In this document: positions 1-12,160 of the stretch, in pieces
Layout: every line of letters starts with the position of its first letter
How positions within the stretch are numbered: position 1 is the first letter of the stretch
DNA from: Turritopsis dohrnii
Lineage: Eukaryota > Cnidaria > Hydrozoa > Anthoathecata > Oceaniidae
Assembly: GCA_027922465.2 (NCBI GenBank)
Contig: BQMF02000417.1
Location: 186,001-250,000 of the forward strand
DNA length: 64,000 nt
Reading direction: 5' to 3'
Notes under the pieces: model-generated
What the model was told of the DNA's origin: nothing
The model's input: only the letters and a program-made list of their open reading frames with translations
Databases searched by the model: none
Position numbers and translations under genes: made by a program

Positions 1-1
1 A

Positions 2-871
2 CTGAAATCCGAAATAGCTAAAGAGCGAGTTGATTATGTCAATGAAAAAGAGAAAGAAATCGAAAAGAGTCTTGATCAACGGACATTGAAAGCCGTTAAC
101 GATGCAAGAGAGCCAGGCGCGTCAAACTGGCTTTCGGCTCTTCCGTTAGAAGAATATGGCTTTGTCCTGAACAAATCCGAGTTCAGGGATGCCATTGCTT
201 TACGGTATGGACAAGAACTGAAAGGCCTACCTTCGAAATGTCCCTGTGATCAACCATATAGTGTAATGCATGCCTTGAACTGCAAAACTGGAGGATTTGT
301 CACAATACGACACAATAATGTCCGAGATTTTGAATCTCAATTGCTAAAAATCATTTGCAATGACGTAGAAACCGAGCCGCAACTCCAGCCTATTGACGGT
401 GAAACTGTGGAAGGACTGACAGGAGATAACGCGAAACCAGACGTACGTGCAAGAGGATTCTGGCGGGATGGTCAGAATGCCTTTTTTGACGTTAGAATTA
501 CGAACACTAACGCTAGCAGTCAAGCACATATGACCACAGAGAAGATATTCAGAAAACACGAAGCAGAGAAGAAGAGGCAATACAATCGAAGGATCATGAA
601 CATTGAGCACGGCTCTTTTACTCCATTAGTTTACTCGGTTAACGGGGGTATGGCCAAAGAGTGTTCGATGTTTCACAAACACCTTGCAGAAAGAATTGCT
701 AGTAAAACAGGATGCCGCTATGCAAAAGTCCTCTCCTTCATCAAATGCAAGCTCTCGTTCCTGATTCTGCGCTCCTCCCTTATGTGTGTTAGAGGCAGTC
801 GTTCCATTACCAAACATACGGGCAAGAATGTCGAGGAATTTGATATTGTTCATGATAGCGTGCTGTCATGA
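2..871 (+). CDS. C-terminal part of an RLE-type non-LTR retrotransposon protein (5' end outside window)
   Basis: The frame is open from base 2 to a TGA at 869-871, so the protein begins upstream of the window. A zinc-knuckle-like motif (CPCDQPYSVMHALNC, spacing C-x1-C-x7-H-x3-C) is followed about 60 residues later by KPDVRARGFW and FFDVRITN, which fit the PD-(D/E)xK arrangement of a restriction-like endonuclease. That order, knuckle then nuclease, is the known C-terminal layout of R2/NeSL-like elements, where the nuclease nicks the target for primed reverse transcription. The reverse transcriptase itself is not in the window. No stop interrupts the frame, so this copy may be recent. An A14 run at 971-984 could be the 3' tail. 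An orphan copy without its RT is equally possible. Confidence 0.6.
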   Translation: MKSEIAKERVDYVNEKEKEIEKSLDQRTLKAVNDAREPGASNWLSALPLEEYGFVLNKSEFRDAIALRYGQELKGLPSKCPCDQPYSVMHALNCKTGGFVTIRHNNVRDFESQLLKIICNDVETEPQLQPIDGETVEGLTGDNAKPDVRARGFWRDGQNAFFDVRITNTNASSQAHMTTEKIFRKHEAEKKRQYNRRIMNIEHGSFTPLVYSVNGGMAKECSMFHKHLAERIASKTGCRYAKVLSFIKCKLSFLILRSSLMCVRGSRSITKHTGKNVEEFDIVHDSVLS

Positions 872-1747
872 TTTTAATTTACTCTAGAATGTTGTACATA
901 CCTAATGTCGCTATTATTTATATGTATATATGCATCTTAAATTTTTATGAAATACATGCTTTTTAATATTAAAAAAAAAAAAAAGTTTTTGTACCAATGT
1001 CTACCGTAAACCCACATTTAGTGGTGTTTATAGCCATTTTGATAGTTTTATTCCCGAATATTTTAAGCACGGACTAATTTTTTCACTTTTGTACCGTTGT
1101 TATCGTTTATGTTCGGATTATGATAGGTTTCATCAAGAAGTCAGTTACCTCAGAATCATATTATGTAAAAACAAATATCCTAGGAATGTCATAGATTTTT
1201 GATTGTTATTGTTAATTTGCTATTGTTAATTTTTTTATAAATAACGAACTTTTATGAAAAAAACAACTTGTACGTGATCATGGTGTGCGGAAGCCACCGA
1301 AAATTTGTAAGCAATAAAATTGGATTTGTCAACATTCATAGCATATATGTTTTTTGGTTTAAATAAAGCTTAAAAACAATCTTACACGTCTTCTAACTAC
1401 CCTATTGTAATGAGGGCGTTCCCCTAGTATTTCTTCTTTCACGTTCCCGTCGTAAGTGCTTTAACAGAATAATAATAACTTTTTGGGAACGCCCCCAACG
1501 TGTTTATTGGCTGTGTCCTCTAGATTTATCGCGAGATGAGAGGGTCGCAATATTAGCTCGTCGTTCCGATTTCACTCATGAAATCGGGATTACCTTCCGT
1601 GCGCTGCTCGCCCTGACGTAATCCTCAAGAGTATTTCCTTAAGGTGTACGCGACACGACCTCATAAGTATCATATTTTTAGACCATTTTTATCGTCATAA
1701 CATCAGCGGTAGCAAATTTTTTAAGAAAAGAAGCCAGGCGGGTCACC
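872..1747. other. AT-rich tail and spacer
   Basis: No coding signal is visible. There is an A14 run at 971-984 downstream of the retrotransposon frame, and AATAAA-type signals near 1313 and 1362. A 10-bp inverted repeat, gggcgttccc / gggaacgccc, lies at about 1405-1414 and 1485-1494. Confidence 0.4.
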
Positions 1748-2217
1748 CCAGTAAACACAAAAACGTCTGCAAAACGTCTTTCAAGATGACGTCTTTAATA
1801 CGTCTTTATTTGGTTGACAGTAACGCTTTTAGATGAGTTTGTTTCAAAGATGTCTTTAAAATGTATTTCAGACGTCTTTTTTGGTTTTTGGAAAGACGTC
1901 TAAAAGACGACCTACAGACGTTTTAAAGACGGCTTTTGCACTCTTCTTGAAGACATCTCAAGGACGTCTTTGAAATTCGTCTAAAAGCGTTACAAATTTC
2001 AACCAAATGGAGACGTATTAAAGATGTATTTTTTGTATCTGGAAAGAGGTCTTAAAGACAACTTAGAGACGTTTTAAAGACAGCTTTTGCGGTCGTCTAA
2101 AAGACATCTTTGAAATTTGCCTCAAAGCGCTACAGATTTCAACCAAAATAGAGACGTATTAAAGACGTCCCTTTGGTATCTTGAGAGAGGTCCTGGAGAC
2201 GTTTTTGCGTTTACTGG
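1748..2217. mobile_element. Foldback MITE made of AGACGT-type subrepeats
   Basis: The left end ccagtaaacacaaaaacgtc is mirrored at the right end by gcgtttactgg preceded by gacgttttt, giving terminal inverted repeats of about 21 bp. The inverted similarity continues inward: both halves share the order AACGTCTTTAATACGTCT, TTTGGTTG, a TAACGCTTTT-like block, then TTTCAAAGATGTCTT. The 470-bp unit is dense in imperfect AGACGT/ACGTCT words and has no coding frame. It is a non-autonomous foldback element; the superfamily is not determined and no clear target duplication is seen. Confidence 0.7.
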
Positions 2218-3530
2218 ACAAAATGGATGAAACCTGCTCTTCTTCTGTGCTTCCTCGGTTAGGTAGCTTCTGATTATGAATTTAGGCATTTTTTGGAAGG
2301 AGTGGTGGAGCATTACACAAAACATATAAAGATAATTAAAATTTATTCAAATCATGTGGTATATAAAGTATTCAAAACAAAATATGGTTAAGTAGCTCAA
2401 GTTAAATATATATTAAATAGTTTAATAATTGAACGCTTTCTTGAAAGTCGGTGTCGGTTGTCGCTGAAACATCTGTATAAAATCCCTTGAAAGAAAACCA
2501 GAAGCCTCGTGGCTTGAAAAATTTCCGCATCAGGCCTAGAGGAAATTGCTTTAGTCTAATTTTCAAGCTATCTGAATGACTATCCATTCTTTTCTTGTTG
2601 CTAAAACACTCTTTTTTTATAAGCATGGGGTATTTTGGATCCAGCCTCATTATGCTTAAGCAAAAATTCCGATTTCAGCCTGATTAATGCTTAAGATATG
2701 CTTATCGTAGAAGTTGTCCAAGCTGTTTGCAGAAAATTATTGATAACGCATTAGATAGTTGTTTATAAGACTTTGAAGCATGCTGAAGTGTGTACTCTGT
2801 CACAGGCGTCTTTCTAGTTGCATTTTTTGAGAATCCTATTTAGTATGCAACAATGCACAGACATTACAATGGTTGAGTATAGTTTTAAACCCATCTTGTC
2901 CCGAAAGTTGTTAAGGCAGATGTTGATTTTTGTAGTTGTTTCTAAAAAAAATCCCAAAATGTTCGTGCTCAGCCTCAGATTATGCTTGTCATATTCTTAT
3001 TGTTTTCATCAATTTTTAGCCTTAGTATGCTTATAAAGTCTATGTTTATAAAAAGAAAGAGTGTATAAGAACATGTCTATCCAATTTCCCAAAGTATGAC
3101 TTATGGTTCACATGGAGAATAAAATGACATTTGACAGTGAACCAAAATCATTTGAAAAAAGAAGCTGTATGGATTGAAAACTTTCACAATTGTATTGACC
3201 TCAACACTATTTAATCTATTAGAGCCAAATGAGTTAAAATGTTTATTTACGATCCAATCTGCAGAAGTGACTGCCAAATTTAACATCAAGAACTTCCAAT
3301 TGCTCTTTGTGCAAACCTTCCAAATTTTGCCAGAAATGCGAGTTGGTAACATATTTAAGTAAACATTACATGAAATTGTTCATAACTTGGATTAGCAGGA
3401 GCAGGAGAAACTTGGGCATTTCAAAGATTTTAATCCATGACAATAGGTTTACAAGAAGATAAGAATTATATTTTATATAAATTAAATCAACATAACATAC
3501 AATATGAAAAGTTATTTCTACTAAACTTGT
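2218..3530. other. AT-rich intergenic DNA, nothing recognised
   Basis: Only short frames with no family resemblance, good splice context or codon structure are present. I see no RNA gene and no clear repeat. Confidence 0.4.
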
Positions 3531-3688
3531 CATTGGCGGATCCAGAGGTAAGTCACAACTTGTATAGAAGAGTGTTTTAAACCATAAAGAAAACGTTCAA
3601 ATAATCCCATTGGTAGTATAAATTGAATTCAACAATTTTGTTAATGTGCTTCTCTACAAGTTGCGTCTACCCTCAAGATCCGCCACTG
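3531..3688. mobile_element. MITE with hAT-like ends
   Basis: The unit begins cattggcggatccagaggt and ends accctcaagatccgccactg, so the ends read CAGTGGCGGATC in inverted orientation. A second block, acaacttgtatagaagag versus its mirror, extends the repeat to roughly 40 bp. CAGTGGCGGATC-type termini are typical of hAT MITEs. The 158-bp unit has no coding capacity and no clean 8-bp target duplication. Confidence 0.6.
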
Positions 3689-3850
3689 TCTGCATATTAC
3701 CACTTGAATCTTTCTATGGAGTTTATAAATGACACAATTGTGCACGAAAAGACATAAAAAACTTTGTTAGGATCCGTATTACAACTATTCTATTCCAACA
3801 TGATATATTGTGTTCTAGAACATATTACACTCCAAATTTTCATAAGGCTT

Positions 3851-3974
3851 TACCCAACGGGCAAAATCGTCGAAAAGTCACTGCGATGAAGAGCATTCTT
3901 ATTGAAATTGCGTGTATATGTCTATAGAAATGCATTCCTTCGCAGAGATTTTTCAACAAATTTGCCCGCTGGGT
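3851..3974. mobile_element. 124-bp MITE, family ending CCCAGCGGGCAAA (copy 1)
   Basis: The sequence tacccaacgggcaaaatcgt at the left is mirrored by aaatttgcccgctgggta at the right, with TA at both outer ends as expected of a TA duplication. A second member of the family is at 16920-17041, which supports a dispersed repeat rather than a chance palindrome. Confidence 0.7.
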
Positions 3975-6900
3975 AGTGATCTCATTGTGTGTTATATATT
4001 GGTTAAATTCTAATCATCATCCAAAGTTTTCCTGACATTATAATATCCCAAACTTAATCATTGTGCTTCCAGCTAGTGGTTTTCAATGGAACAAATCTTA
4101 ATTATTTTGAATAATGTCATCTTTTCCAATGTTAATTTAACACTAATTAGTCCCATCCAGTGATAACTTGACTGAACATTGTACAGAGACTAATAATTTG
4201 ATATAGTCGTGAATTCACCAAATTACTTTAAACTTGATCTCAACCACTTTTCAATTCACTATGACGTTTCGGAGCCAGAAAAACATTTTCATTACACATA
4301 TCGTTCGCCAATATCTTGCACATGATGTTTATACTTTCAGTATATATCAGTATGTACTTTCAAGGAAGAAAGTGTCAAAATAATTCCAATTTTGAGAAAT
4401 TCCTCCGACCTAAAGCCTGTTTGTAGAAGTTCATTGACTCCAATTTCAATATGTCATTCTTTATTGCTGTCTTTTTGATACAGCATTTGCAAGAATATTA
4501 ATCTGGTCTGTTAAGCTGCTTCGAAAAATATTACCTTATCGGGGATAATTTCGTCGGGGAAAAGTGACGAAATTTTTGCTGATTGACGAAAATTTTCCCC
4601 GACGAAAAATTAAACAACGTTTGCCTAGTGAAGTTTTTATATATTTCCCCGTAGGGCGAAATATATGTTAAAATCGGCTTTTTCCTTCTTCTTCTCCTGA
4701 GTTCACTTTTATAGCCGCAGTTCAGTATTGAATTCTGGCCTAGCCAAGGTAGATAAGAATAGAGGCTAGTTTTCAGTAATGTTGTACGCCATCTTTATTT
4801 AGTCAGTGCAGTTAGACAGTGGAAGATTTTTGCTTTCTGCTAGCTTTTTTGAGATGATTCAAAACGTTAAATGATGGAAATAAATTGTTTAAGTGTTGTG
4901 CTAAAAAGTTTTGTAAAAAAATTATGAATGGACATGTGAAAACAGAGAAAAAATGTGATATCAATGTCATGGATGTTTTGTTTGGTTTTGCTGATAACAA
5001 TGTATTTATTTATATACCTATACAATGATTGGTAATAAATGCTTGGAAAGCATTGAAGCTGTGATTTCAGTGCAAAGGGGAAAATTCATTACTAAAAAGC
5101 CAGGTTGAAGATTTATTTTTTTATGAAAACACAATCATCATGATAAAGAAGGAAACCCTTTCTTCTTTGTGGAGAACAACACCAAATCAAAAACTGCATG
5201 TGGAAACGTGATGTTGTATATGCCAAAAGAAGATTAGAAAACCAATTACGTATAATACTTTAGAAAAAACAAGTGCGTTTCCTAGTCGTTCAACCTAACA
5301 ACAGAAACAGTTTGCTATGAATGAATTCCATCATGATCATGTATATACTGTTTTGAATTAAATTATGAAAGCCTGTTTTGATATTATATATACACCTTAT
5401 GAACAACGAATGTAAATCAAAACGCATTCTAATAAATAACAGTCTGTAAAGTAAATCAAGCCAGGATACAAACTTCTGCTTTTCAGCTATGTAGTATATA
5501 TTATTTCTTATATACAAATTTATATTTTCACAACCGAAATCTGTTTTTTTCATTTGGGATTTAAACTAAAGATCTCTTTATCACCTAATAAATAATGTGT
5601 GAACATATTTTTTTGAAAAAGACATCATATATATGTATATATATGCTTTGTTTTGTATATAAGAACAGTTTTATAAGAACACAAGCCTCAGATTTAGCCA
5701 AAAATAAGAACAACATTAAGAACAACCTGAGACTCAAGTCACTGTTCCAAAAGTCAAGAACAGCCTGAGCCTGAATTTTTGTGTAAAATAAGAACTGCTC
5801 AGGATGTGAATTTTTTCTCGAGCAGTTGTAAATAGTTTCCAAGTTTATTATTTTCATATTCAGGCTGGAAAAGCCTCAAAAATAGAACAGCTAGCCTCAG
5901 GTCAGATTTTACTAGTTCAAGGGGTGTACTTGAATTTAATTTTATAAATTGTCATTTTAAGCCCTTCTTTTTTTTGAAAATACTCTTCCTTCTTTACACG
6001 TAATATTCTGTTAGCAGAGATTGGGTTCTGATTGCCTTTGATAGTTATTTGTTTATATGTCTATCTCAAAGTATTTTTAATATTATATATTAGTAGTATT
6101 GGCATTAGGTTTTCTTTTCTTCTTTTGTAAACCTGTATATAAATTTGATTGTATGTTTAAGTTTTATCCGAATTACAAAAAGCAATTGTTATTTTGAATT
6201 ACATTGTTTTCTTTGATTTTATGGCATAAAGGATAAGGAACTTGTCAAGAGTCAGCAAGAATAAAGATTTATTATGACAGAATTGCTTTACACAATGTAA
6301 TTTCAGTCATAGTTTTTACCTGTGCCTATAGTAACTTCACAGTCACTTTTTAACTTCTCTGCAAAAATTGTAAGAACATCTTCATTTCAGAATTAGTTCA
6401 AAATGAGTTCTTTTCTGGTATTAGATTCAATTCTACGCTGTGGACATTTTTATCTGAGATTAAGGCTTATGAGTTATATCATTGTAATTATTTAATGATA
6501 CATTTTTCTTATGGTTATCAATGCGTACAATAACTGACAAAATTTTCGTAACTTAGGGGAAATATGTAGTCGCATTTTTGCGAATCTTGTTCTTTCTTAA
6601 AATCTCCAACGCATAAATTTTTCTTTGTCTAGTATGAATGACACTGAACAAAAAAATAATAGTAACGGAGGAGAGCGAATCTGAGAGATATAAAAACGAC
6701 AATAGAACGCAAATTCGAATGTGAGTTGTTGTTTACACAAAGTGTAGTAACTATCAATAGAACAACACGAAAATGGCGTCAATCTACTCTTTTAATGCAA
6801 TCATTACCTGGAGGCTTTGATGTCTATAAGGAAACAACTTTCATGACGAAATTTCCCCTCTAAGGTACTCTCGTAAACAAAATGTTAACTGAGGAACCGC

Positions 6901-7010
6901 AAAAGTTTTTTCCCGCAAACACTTTCTTCCTTCAATTCATTCACAAATGAAAGTGCTTTCTATGACAATTTCATTTTTTTTTTTTCAATATCTTCAACTC
7001 TCAGTGTAAT
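3975..7010. other. AT-rich spacer with one foldback
   Basis: No gene is supported. The stretch is strongly AT-rich with poly-T and poly-A runs; the only clear structure is the inverted repeat at 4531-4610, listed separately. Confidence 0.35.
4531..4610. repeat. Foldback with TTACCTTATCGG end
   Basis: The blocks tttcgtcggggaaaa and ttttccccgacgaaa are near-perfect inverted repeats around 4549 and 4590. The outer left end TTACCTTATCGG is the same terminal word found at both ends of the 43183-48651 element, so this may be a solo terminus of a related family. No matching right end is visible. Confidence 0.5.
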
Positions 7011-7030
7011 CTATATATTAATAGCCGATT

Positions 7031-7065
7031 CTCTGTCTGTCTGTCTGTCTGTTTGTTTGTCTGTC
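7031..7065. repeat. (TCTG)n/(TTTG)n microsatellite
   Basis: A short run of tctg units merges into tttg units and is followed by CACGCAAAATGG. The surrounding AT-rich sequence to about 8170 has no coding signal. Confidence 0.8.
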
Positions 7066-7526
7066 ACGCAAAATGGTAGATTGAGTTGTGAGCGAAATTA
7101 TTTCTTTTTTTGTGTGCGACTTGAGTTCGAAGCAAATACATTGCAACCCCAATCAAACGTGACCTTTTTTGGCTGATGAACTAATAGGAATAACGTTTTG
7201 TTTTTATCATTATTGTTAGTTTTATATTCCACGTTGACTTGGCTTTGAAAACAGTACATCAACTAAATACAAAGAAACTAACTGATTAAACATTTTGGAC
7301 AAAAAGCAGCAGTGGCAGAACGTGGCAGCATATGTTCGGTTTTTGCCACTGACTCTTGCCTGACTGTCTGAGACGGCTGAACTTTTTTTTTGAGCAATCA
7401 AAATGTTTAAAAACCGATAGGTAAAAAAAGTATCATATCAAAATAAAATGTTTTTTTTTTTTTTTTTGCTTTTCTTTTAATAAATTAATTTCTTCTTTTA
7501 TATAATTGTTAAGCGTTCTGATCGAA

Positions 7527-7656
7527 CGTTTTTTTATTCTATTTATTCATTTAGCACGTGCCTTTTTTCTCTCCTCCGTATGAACGTTTTACGTTTTTTT
7601 ATTCTATTTATTCATTTAGCACGTGCCTTTTTTCTCTCCTCCGTATGAACGTTTTA
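7527..7656. repeat. Two-copy 65-bp tandem duplication
   Basis: The segment containing ttcatttagcacgtgcc and tctcctccgtatgaacg occurs twice in direct succession with a 65-bp period (for example ttagcacgtg at 7551 and 7616). The copies are nearly identical, so the duplication is recent. Confidence 0.85.
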
Positions 7657-9297
7657 AGAAGAGAAACCATTTCCCCCTTACGTTTGATAGCACCCATGTT
7701 AGAGCGCGTAACTTTTTTTAAATTAAAAGTTAATAAAAAGTTGAAGTTTTCTCTCTATACGTTTTGAGTGTATTGTTACACTGATAACAGATTTGTTTTA
7801 ACAGAGGTTGTGACTTCGAATCTGCTTCTGGTTGAACACAAGTTGTACGAGCCGTTAAGGAAATTTGACGTTTATTGATACAGTAATACAGAGCAGGTGG
7901 ACATGAGCGGCGAGCGACGCCGCCTTGGCGGCTAGTATTTATTAAACTAGCATCTCGCGTAAAAGTTTTTTACGGATTTTAATTTCGAAAACGATGCGCG
8001 GAAATCCCGTGTCGAAGATAGGTGACGAAAACTTAAAACGCTGAATTGGAAAAGGAAAGTGTACCCATGTTGTAGAGCTCGAAAAACTGATCAAAAAAGT
8101 GTATGGGATCGTTTCACTACGATCAACCGTAAGGGAGATATCACCGATCAAAAAATATCACCCAAAAATATTTAGGCCCAAAATTTTCGTCACTTCATCG
8201 GCTGTATCGGCGACCACAATATCGTGCAGAACTAAGAAAGAAACTGTATATCCACCTCATGTGAGAAACGGCGCTGACACTGCAAATCAAAGATCCACTA
8301 GACGATGCAAAACGTCCATGTTGAAATGATCATAAAGTTAACGAAAAATAAGTTTCTTTTAGTTTATGACAGAAGAAACTTTATGCTCAGTAATTCAGCT
8401 TTTGTTACTGTCACTCTGTTGAATCGCTCTTTAATTATCAGCTTTTTCTGTATCTCTTTCTCCACAAGATTTTGCCTGGTTGAACGTTATCCCATCTGAG
8501 GCTATTCGGTAATTGATTGGAGATAGATCTGAAAACAGTTTAATCTTGAAGTTTTCATATTTTTTGGAAATGTACCACCCTCCTTCTTAGTGTCTTTTTT
8601 TGGATAGAAACCAGAAAATGTCATAAATTACCGGATTAACACTAAAGCTTTTGGTTGGAATGAAAACAGGACATTTGTAAGTCAGATTGAGTTGAGAAAG
8701 TGTATTTTCTGACAACTACTAAGGCATGTCCCCTCCTCTTTGGTTAGATGAAAGGTCTTTTTCAAGAGATCTGTTGATTGGATCAGAATTGATGTCCCCG
8801 GTACTAAACGTAATCTCTCCTACTTACAGTTTTAAATTTCGCACCAAAGTTCATAGTCTAACGAGCACGGGAAGTAGCCTTCCTTTCTAATAAAACAATA
8901 ATTCTAATAATTTAGAAATCTGCCGAATACATGCTATAAGTACCACAATGCACTGCTATAATTACTCTGTTTTGGATTATTATTTGAGGCACTGTTCTAA
9001 ATAGCTTTGTTAGTATTTGTTGTTTTTTTAATGATTTTGTCGCACTGAATTATGTTTGTCGCATTGTGTGTTCGGGAGATAACTACATAATAGGAACGGT
9101 GAATAGAATTAACCTGGTTCGTTGAAACCTGGTTCGTTGAAAGGCACGAGGATGCTATAAATACAGGGCGGCATATTCTCATCAAAAAAATATGCGAAGC
9201 GAAAGTCTTCCAATCATTAAAAATTTGGTTTATCATGCAAAAATGTATTGACATTCACAAAAATCACAAAATTAGTTCGAATAACACTGAGTTTGTT
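7657..9297. other. Intergenic DNA, no gene supported
   Basis: It contains a GC-rich hairpin gccgccttggcggc at about 7919-7932 and a 14-bp direct repeat cctggttcgttgaa near 9114 and 9128. Short frames here lack recognisable domains. Confidence 0.35.
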
Positions 9298-10632
9298 TTA
9301 ACGGAAAAATAATATCACTGAAGTGTCAGTGAATAGTTCTTTAACAGCATTATTATCGACAAACGCATATTTATCGAAATACAGCCAGAGGTCAGTTTTT
9401 CTATTCCCTGTTTTGTTTCTCAGTATCTCCATATCCTTCACATCAAGCTTTGACTGAAAAATGTTTAAAACTGATAGGTAAGGTACTGCAAGCAATAATA
9501 CTTTCAATTGGTTGCTATTTAAATTCCACAGCCTTAACTCTTCCAAAGTCGCCATTCCATATGCTTCTACTTGTTGGAGAATCGCATCAGTAATTGCTTG
9601 TATTCCCACTTCAGATATATCAGGATTGCACGGTAGACTTAATTCCTTAATGTTTCTGAAGCATGACGACAACGTAATAACACCATCATCTGCGATATTG
9701 CAAGATGGCAACTCAATTTCTCTTAAATTCCGTTCTGCTTCTTTGATTGTTTTTGATAAAAGCAGTAAAATCCGAGTACAGCCAAATTTGTATATCAACA
9801 GGTAGCTGGTCATGTTGTTGTGAAAATAGCCAAGAAACGTAACGCAACATTTGATTAGAAGAGGTAACCATATGAAATAAACTAATATTCATCTTGTTAA
9901 AAGTATTAACTAATAGAGATGGAACTTTCCGTTTCAATTCATAAATAGATTCTAGCAATGTCCACCAGGAGTCATCAATAAAATAAATGGAAGATGCATT
10001 AGAATTCTCGAAAAACTTTTGCAACAAATTAAAGACACCGTTCAACCGCAAGCGATAATAGAATTTCTTTACTTCACAACCAAACTGACAGTTGAAGAGT
10101 TTATCCAGCAGGCAATCAATGTGACGATCAAGCAGATGTTCCAGTCCGGTTTCTCTAACAAATCCTGTCATGAAGACATGTTCCAAGTCATCATCTACGT
10201 TTGGCTGTGAATTGGCTGTATGTAATGCTATCAGAGTTGACAAAGAATTCCACAGAGGGGATTCAAATTCCAAATTCATGAAAATATCATAAATTTTTTT
10301 TCTGCGTCTGGAAAATAAATATAAACCACAAAGAAACTCGGAAAAAATTAAATGCTGAAACTGATAGCTGAAACCCCTTTTGGTTGAACCATATTTGACC
10401 AAGATACCACACTTTTCCACATCTGAGTCAGCTTCTTTGAAAACAACTTGATGGTTTTTCAGAGAACAAAAAGAAAGTCTTCCGAGTTCCATCATCACCT
10501 GTACGACCTTCTGATGAGAAGCGACTTGATAAAGATCCACATTGAACAAAGAAAGGTCTTTGTGACAGTTCTGGATGATGAAAGGACATATAACCAGATT
10601 TGCACTAATACTTGAGGTCACATGATCAAAGC
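9298..10632 (-). pseudogene. NLR-like fragment: distal NACHT-associated region plus leucine-rich repeats
   Basis: On the minus strand the upstream frame (10632 to 9713) has ELGRLSFCSLKNHQVVF, then YQFQHLIFSEFLCGLYLF. This matches the winged-helix/HD2 signature that follows NACHT in animal NLR receptors (FxFxHxxFQEFLAAL). The downstream frame (about 9813 to 9298) continues with leucine-rich-repeat sequence such as LREIELPSCNIADDGV and IKELSLPCNPDISEVG. The two parts are in different frames, so a 1- or 2-nt indel near 9790-9830 separates them, unless an unseen short intron does. The 5' edge sits at a CAG just after a stop-containing A-rich stretch and could be a splice acceptor (exon base 10632). 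No P-loop NACHT exon was found nearby. This is likely an immune-receptor pseudogene or a gene truncated by transposon traffic. Confidence 0.6.
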
Positions 10633-11477
10633 CTGCTGGTTTTTTTTTTATTTCTTACGCTAGCTAAGTTCAACGGTTTTTTTTAATGACCACAAACATC
10701 TCAAATTTCTATTGTTTACACGAGAAAATTTTTTAATTCTGGACATTCCTACTCGATGATCATATATTTATTGGTCAGCGCCGTGAGGTAGCTGATCTTT
10801 CATTTACCCGTGTCTGTCAGTCAGTGTGTAATGCTACAGTACTTTACGCCCGCTTTAATGCCCATCATTGGTAACTTTCAATTTTACAGTAAAAACTCGG
10901 AAAGTTTAAAGCACGACATTAATTTTTGGAAAAAGAATCGCCAGTTTGTAACAATTTAAGTATACTACAATACAAACAGGGTTCACTTCACTTAAATGAA
11001 TAAATAAATTATTCATTTCAATGCGCCTTTTCCCACCCTTAATTTTGATGTAGCACATTCTGGGAGCAAAGGCTAAAACTTCTTATCAACAAGGAGCAAG
11101 AATCAGTCGAATTAGTCTTTCGCAGATAATATGAAAACAACATTACTTGAAGCATATTGAATCTAGACGTTCACAACCACGTATCCCATGTATTTGACAG
11201 GAGACAAATTTATCAAGGAGAAAGAAAAAGTCAGGCAAGTTGCATAAGTTATTTATTATATGTAAGTTGTGCAAATTATGTTTTCCTTTTTCCCTTGCTG
11301 AATTTTTCAATTTTATTACATTATACCCTGTAAGAGCACTTCACTGTAAACTGAAATTTTAAAGGCCAAAAAGTTCCTGTAAAAGGAATTGAGAAAATTG
11401 ATGTTTCGCATTTATAAGTATGGAAATGATCCTTATTAAAGGATTGTTTGCCAACAAAATATACGACCTTCAGTTCA
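10633..11477. other. AT-rich spacer
   Basis: No coding or RNA gene is seen. It would be the place to look for the missing NACHT exon of the NLR fragment, but no open minus-strand frame with Walker motifs is visible. Confidence 0.35.
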
Positions 11478-11760
11478 AAACTTCTTATGACCTCGTTTGT
11501 TAGCTACAACACTGTTTTGTGTATTAAGACTTTCAAAGACCTAGTTCAAGAAGGCAGTTATTTGTTTGAATTCATTTTTGGTTTCATGAAATTTTTATTA
11601 AAAACATATGTTTTTTTTGTGGTTTTTTTCTACACACGGTCTTACAAAAAATTTTCTACACAAGCCTCAAAGAACTTTGTAGTAACTTTTCATAACTGTA
11701 AGTACAATTGCTGCTACCGTTTTGCGCCATCTGGCTCTTGTAATAGTTACAAAATATAAT
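11478..11760. repeat. Single-arm copy of the foldback repeat at 20028-23213
   Basis: It shares with the 20-23 kb foldback the blocks cgtttgttagct, aaggcagttatttgtt, gaattcatttttggtttcat and, at its far end, tgctgctaccgttttgcgccatct. It lacks the 1.1-kb TTAA element that interrupts the copy at 20148 and so preserves the uninterrupted TTAA target at about 11598. Confidence 0.7.
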
Positions 11761-12160
11761 AAGAATTATTTCAGATATTTTTTAACCAGATAAAAAGAAA
11801 AATTGTTCAATTCAATTCAATCTCGAACTTCTCTCCATCTCGAACAAAAAGCTTGGTCCCTTGGACATTTACGTACCCTGTAAGCTATTTTTATCTCTTT
11901 ATCTCGAACTTCTCTATCTCAAATTTTTTTCTATATCAAACAAAAATCTTGGTCCCCTGCATATGTTTTTCTCACTATCTCGAACATTTTCCTGCCTAAG
12001 GGTGTATTCACACAGCAAATAGAAAAAAAAAAATGTTATAAAAATGATAAATTCGAATGTAAACTAAGCGTTAGAATTTGAAAATTCGAATGCAATTAAA
12101 ATAGAAAACGGAATGAGAAGGTTTTGTTTTGCATTGAGAAGGCTTCTTACAGTATTCAAG

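Noticed and set aside
344..853. Minus-strand ORFs at the left edge
   Set aside because: Antisense shadows of the retrotransposon frame.
7031..7936. Helitron (TC start near the TCTG run, hairpin gccgccttggcggc followed by CTAGT)
   Set aside because: The hairpin overlaps the CTAG rather than preceding it by the usual distance, no Rep/helicase is present, and no second copy was found to test the ends.
9512..9805. 97-codon plus-strand ORF
   Set aside because: Antisense shadow of the leucine-rich-repeat frame of the NLR fragment.
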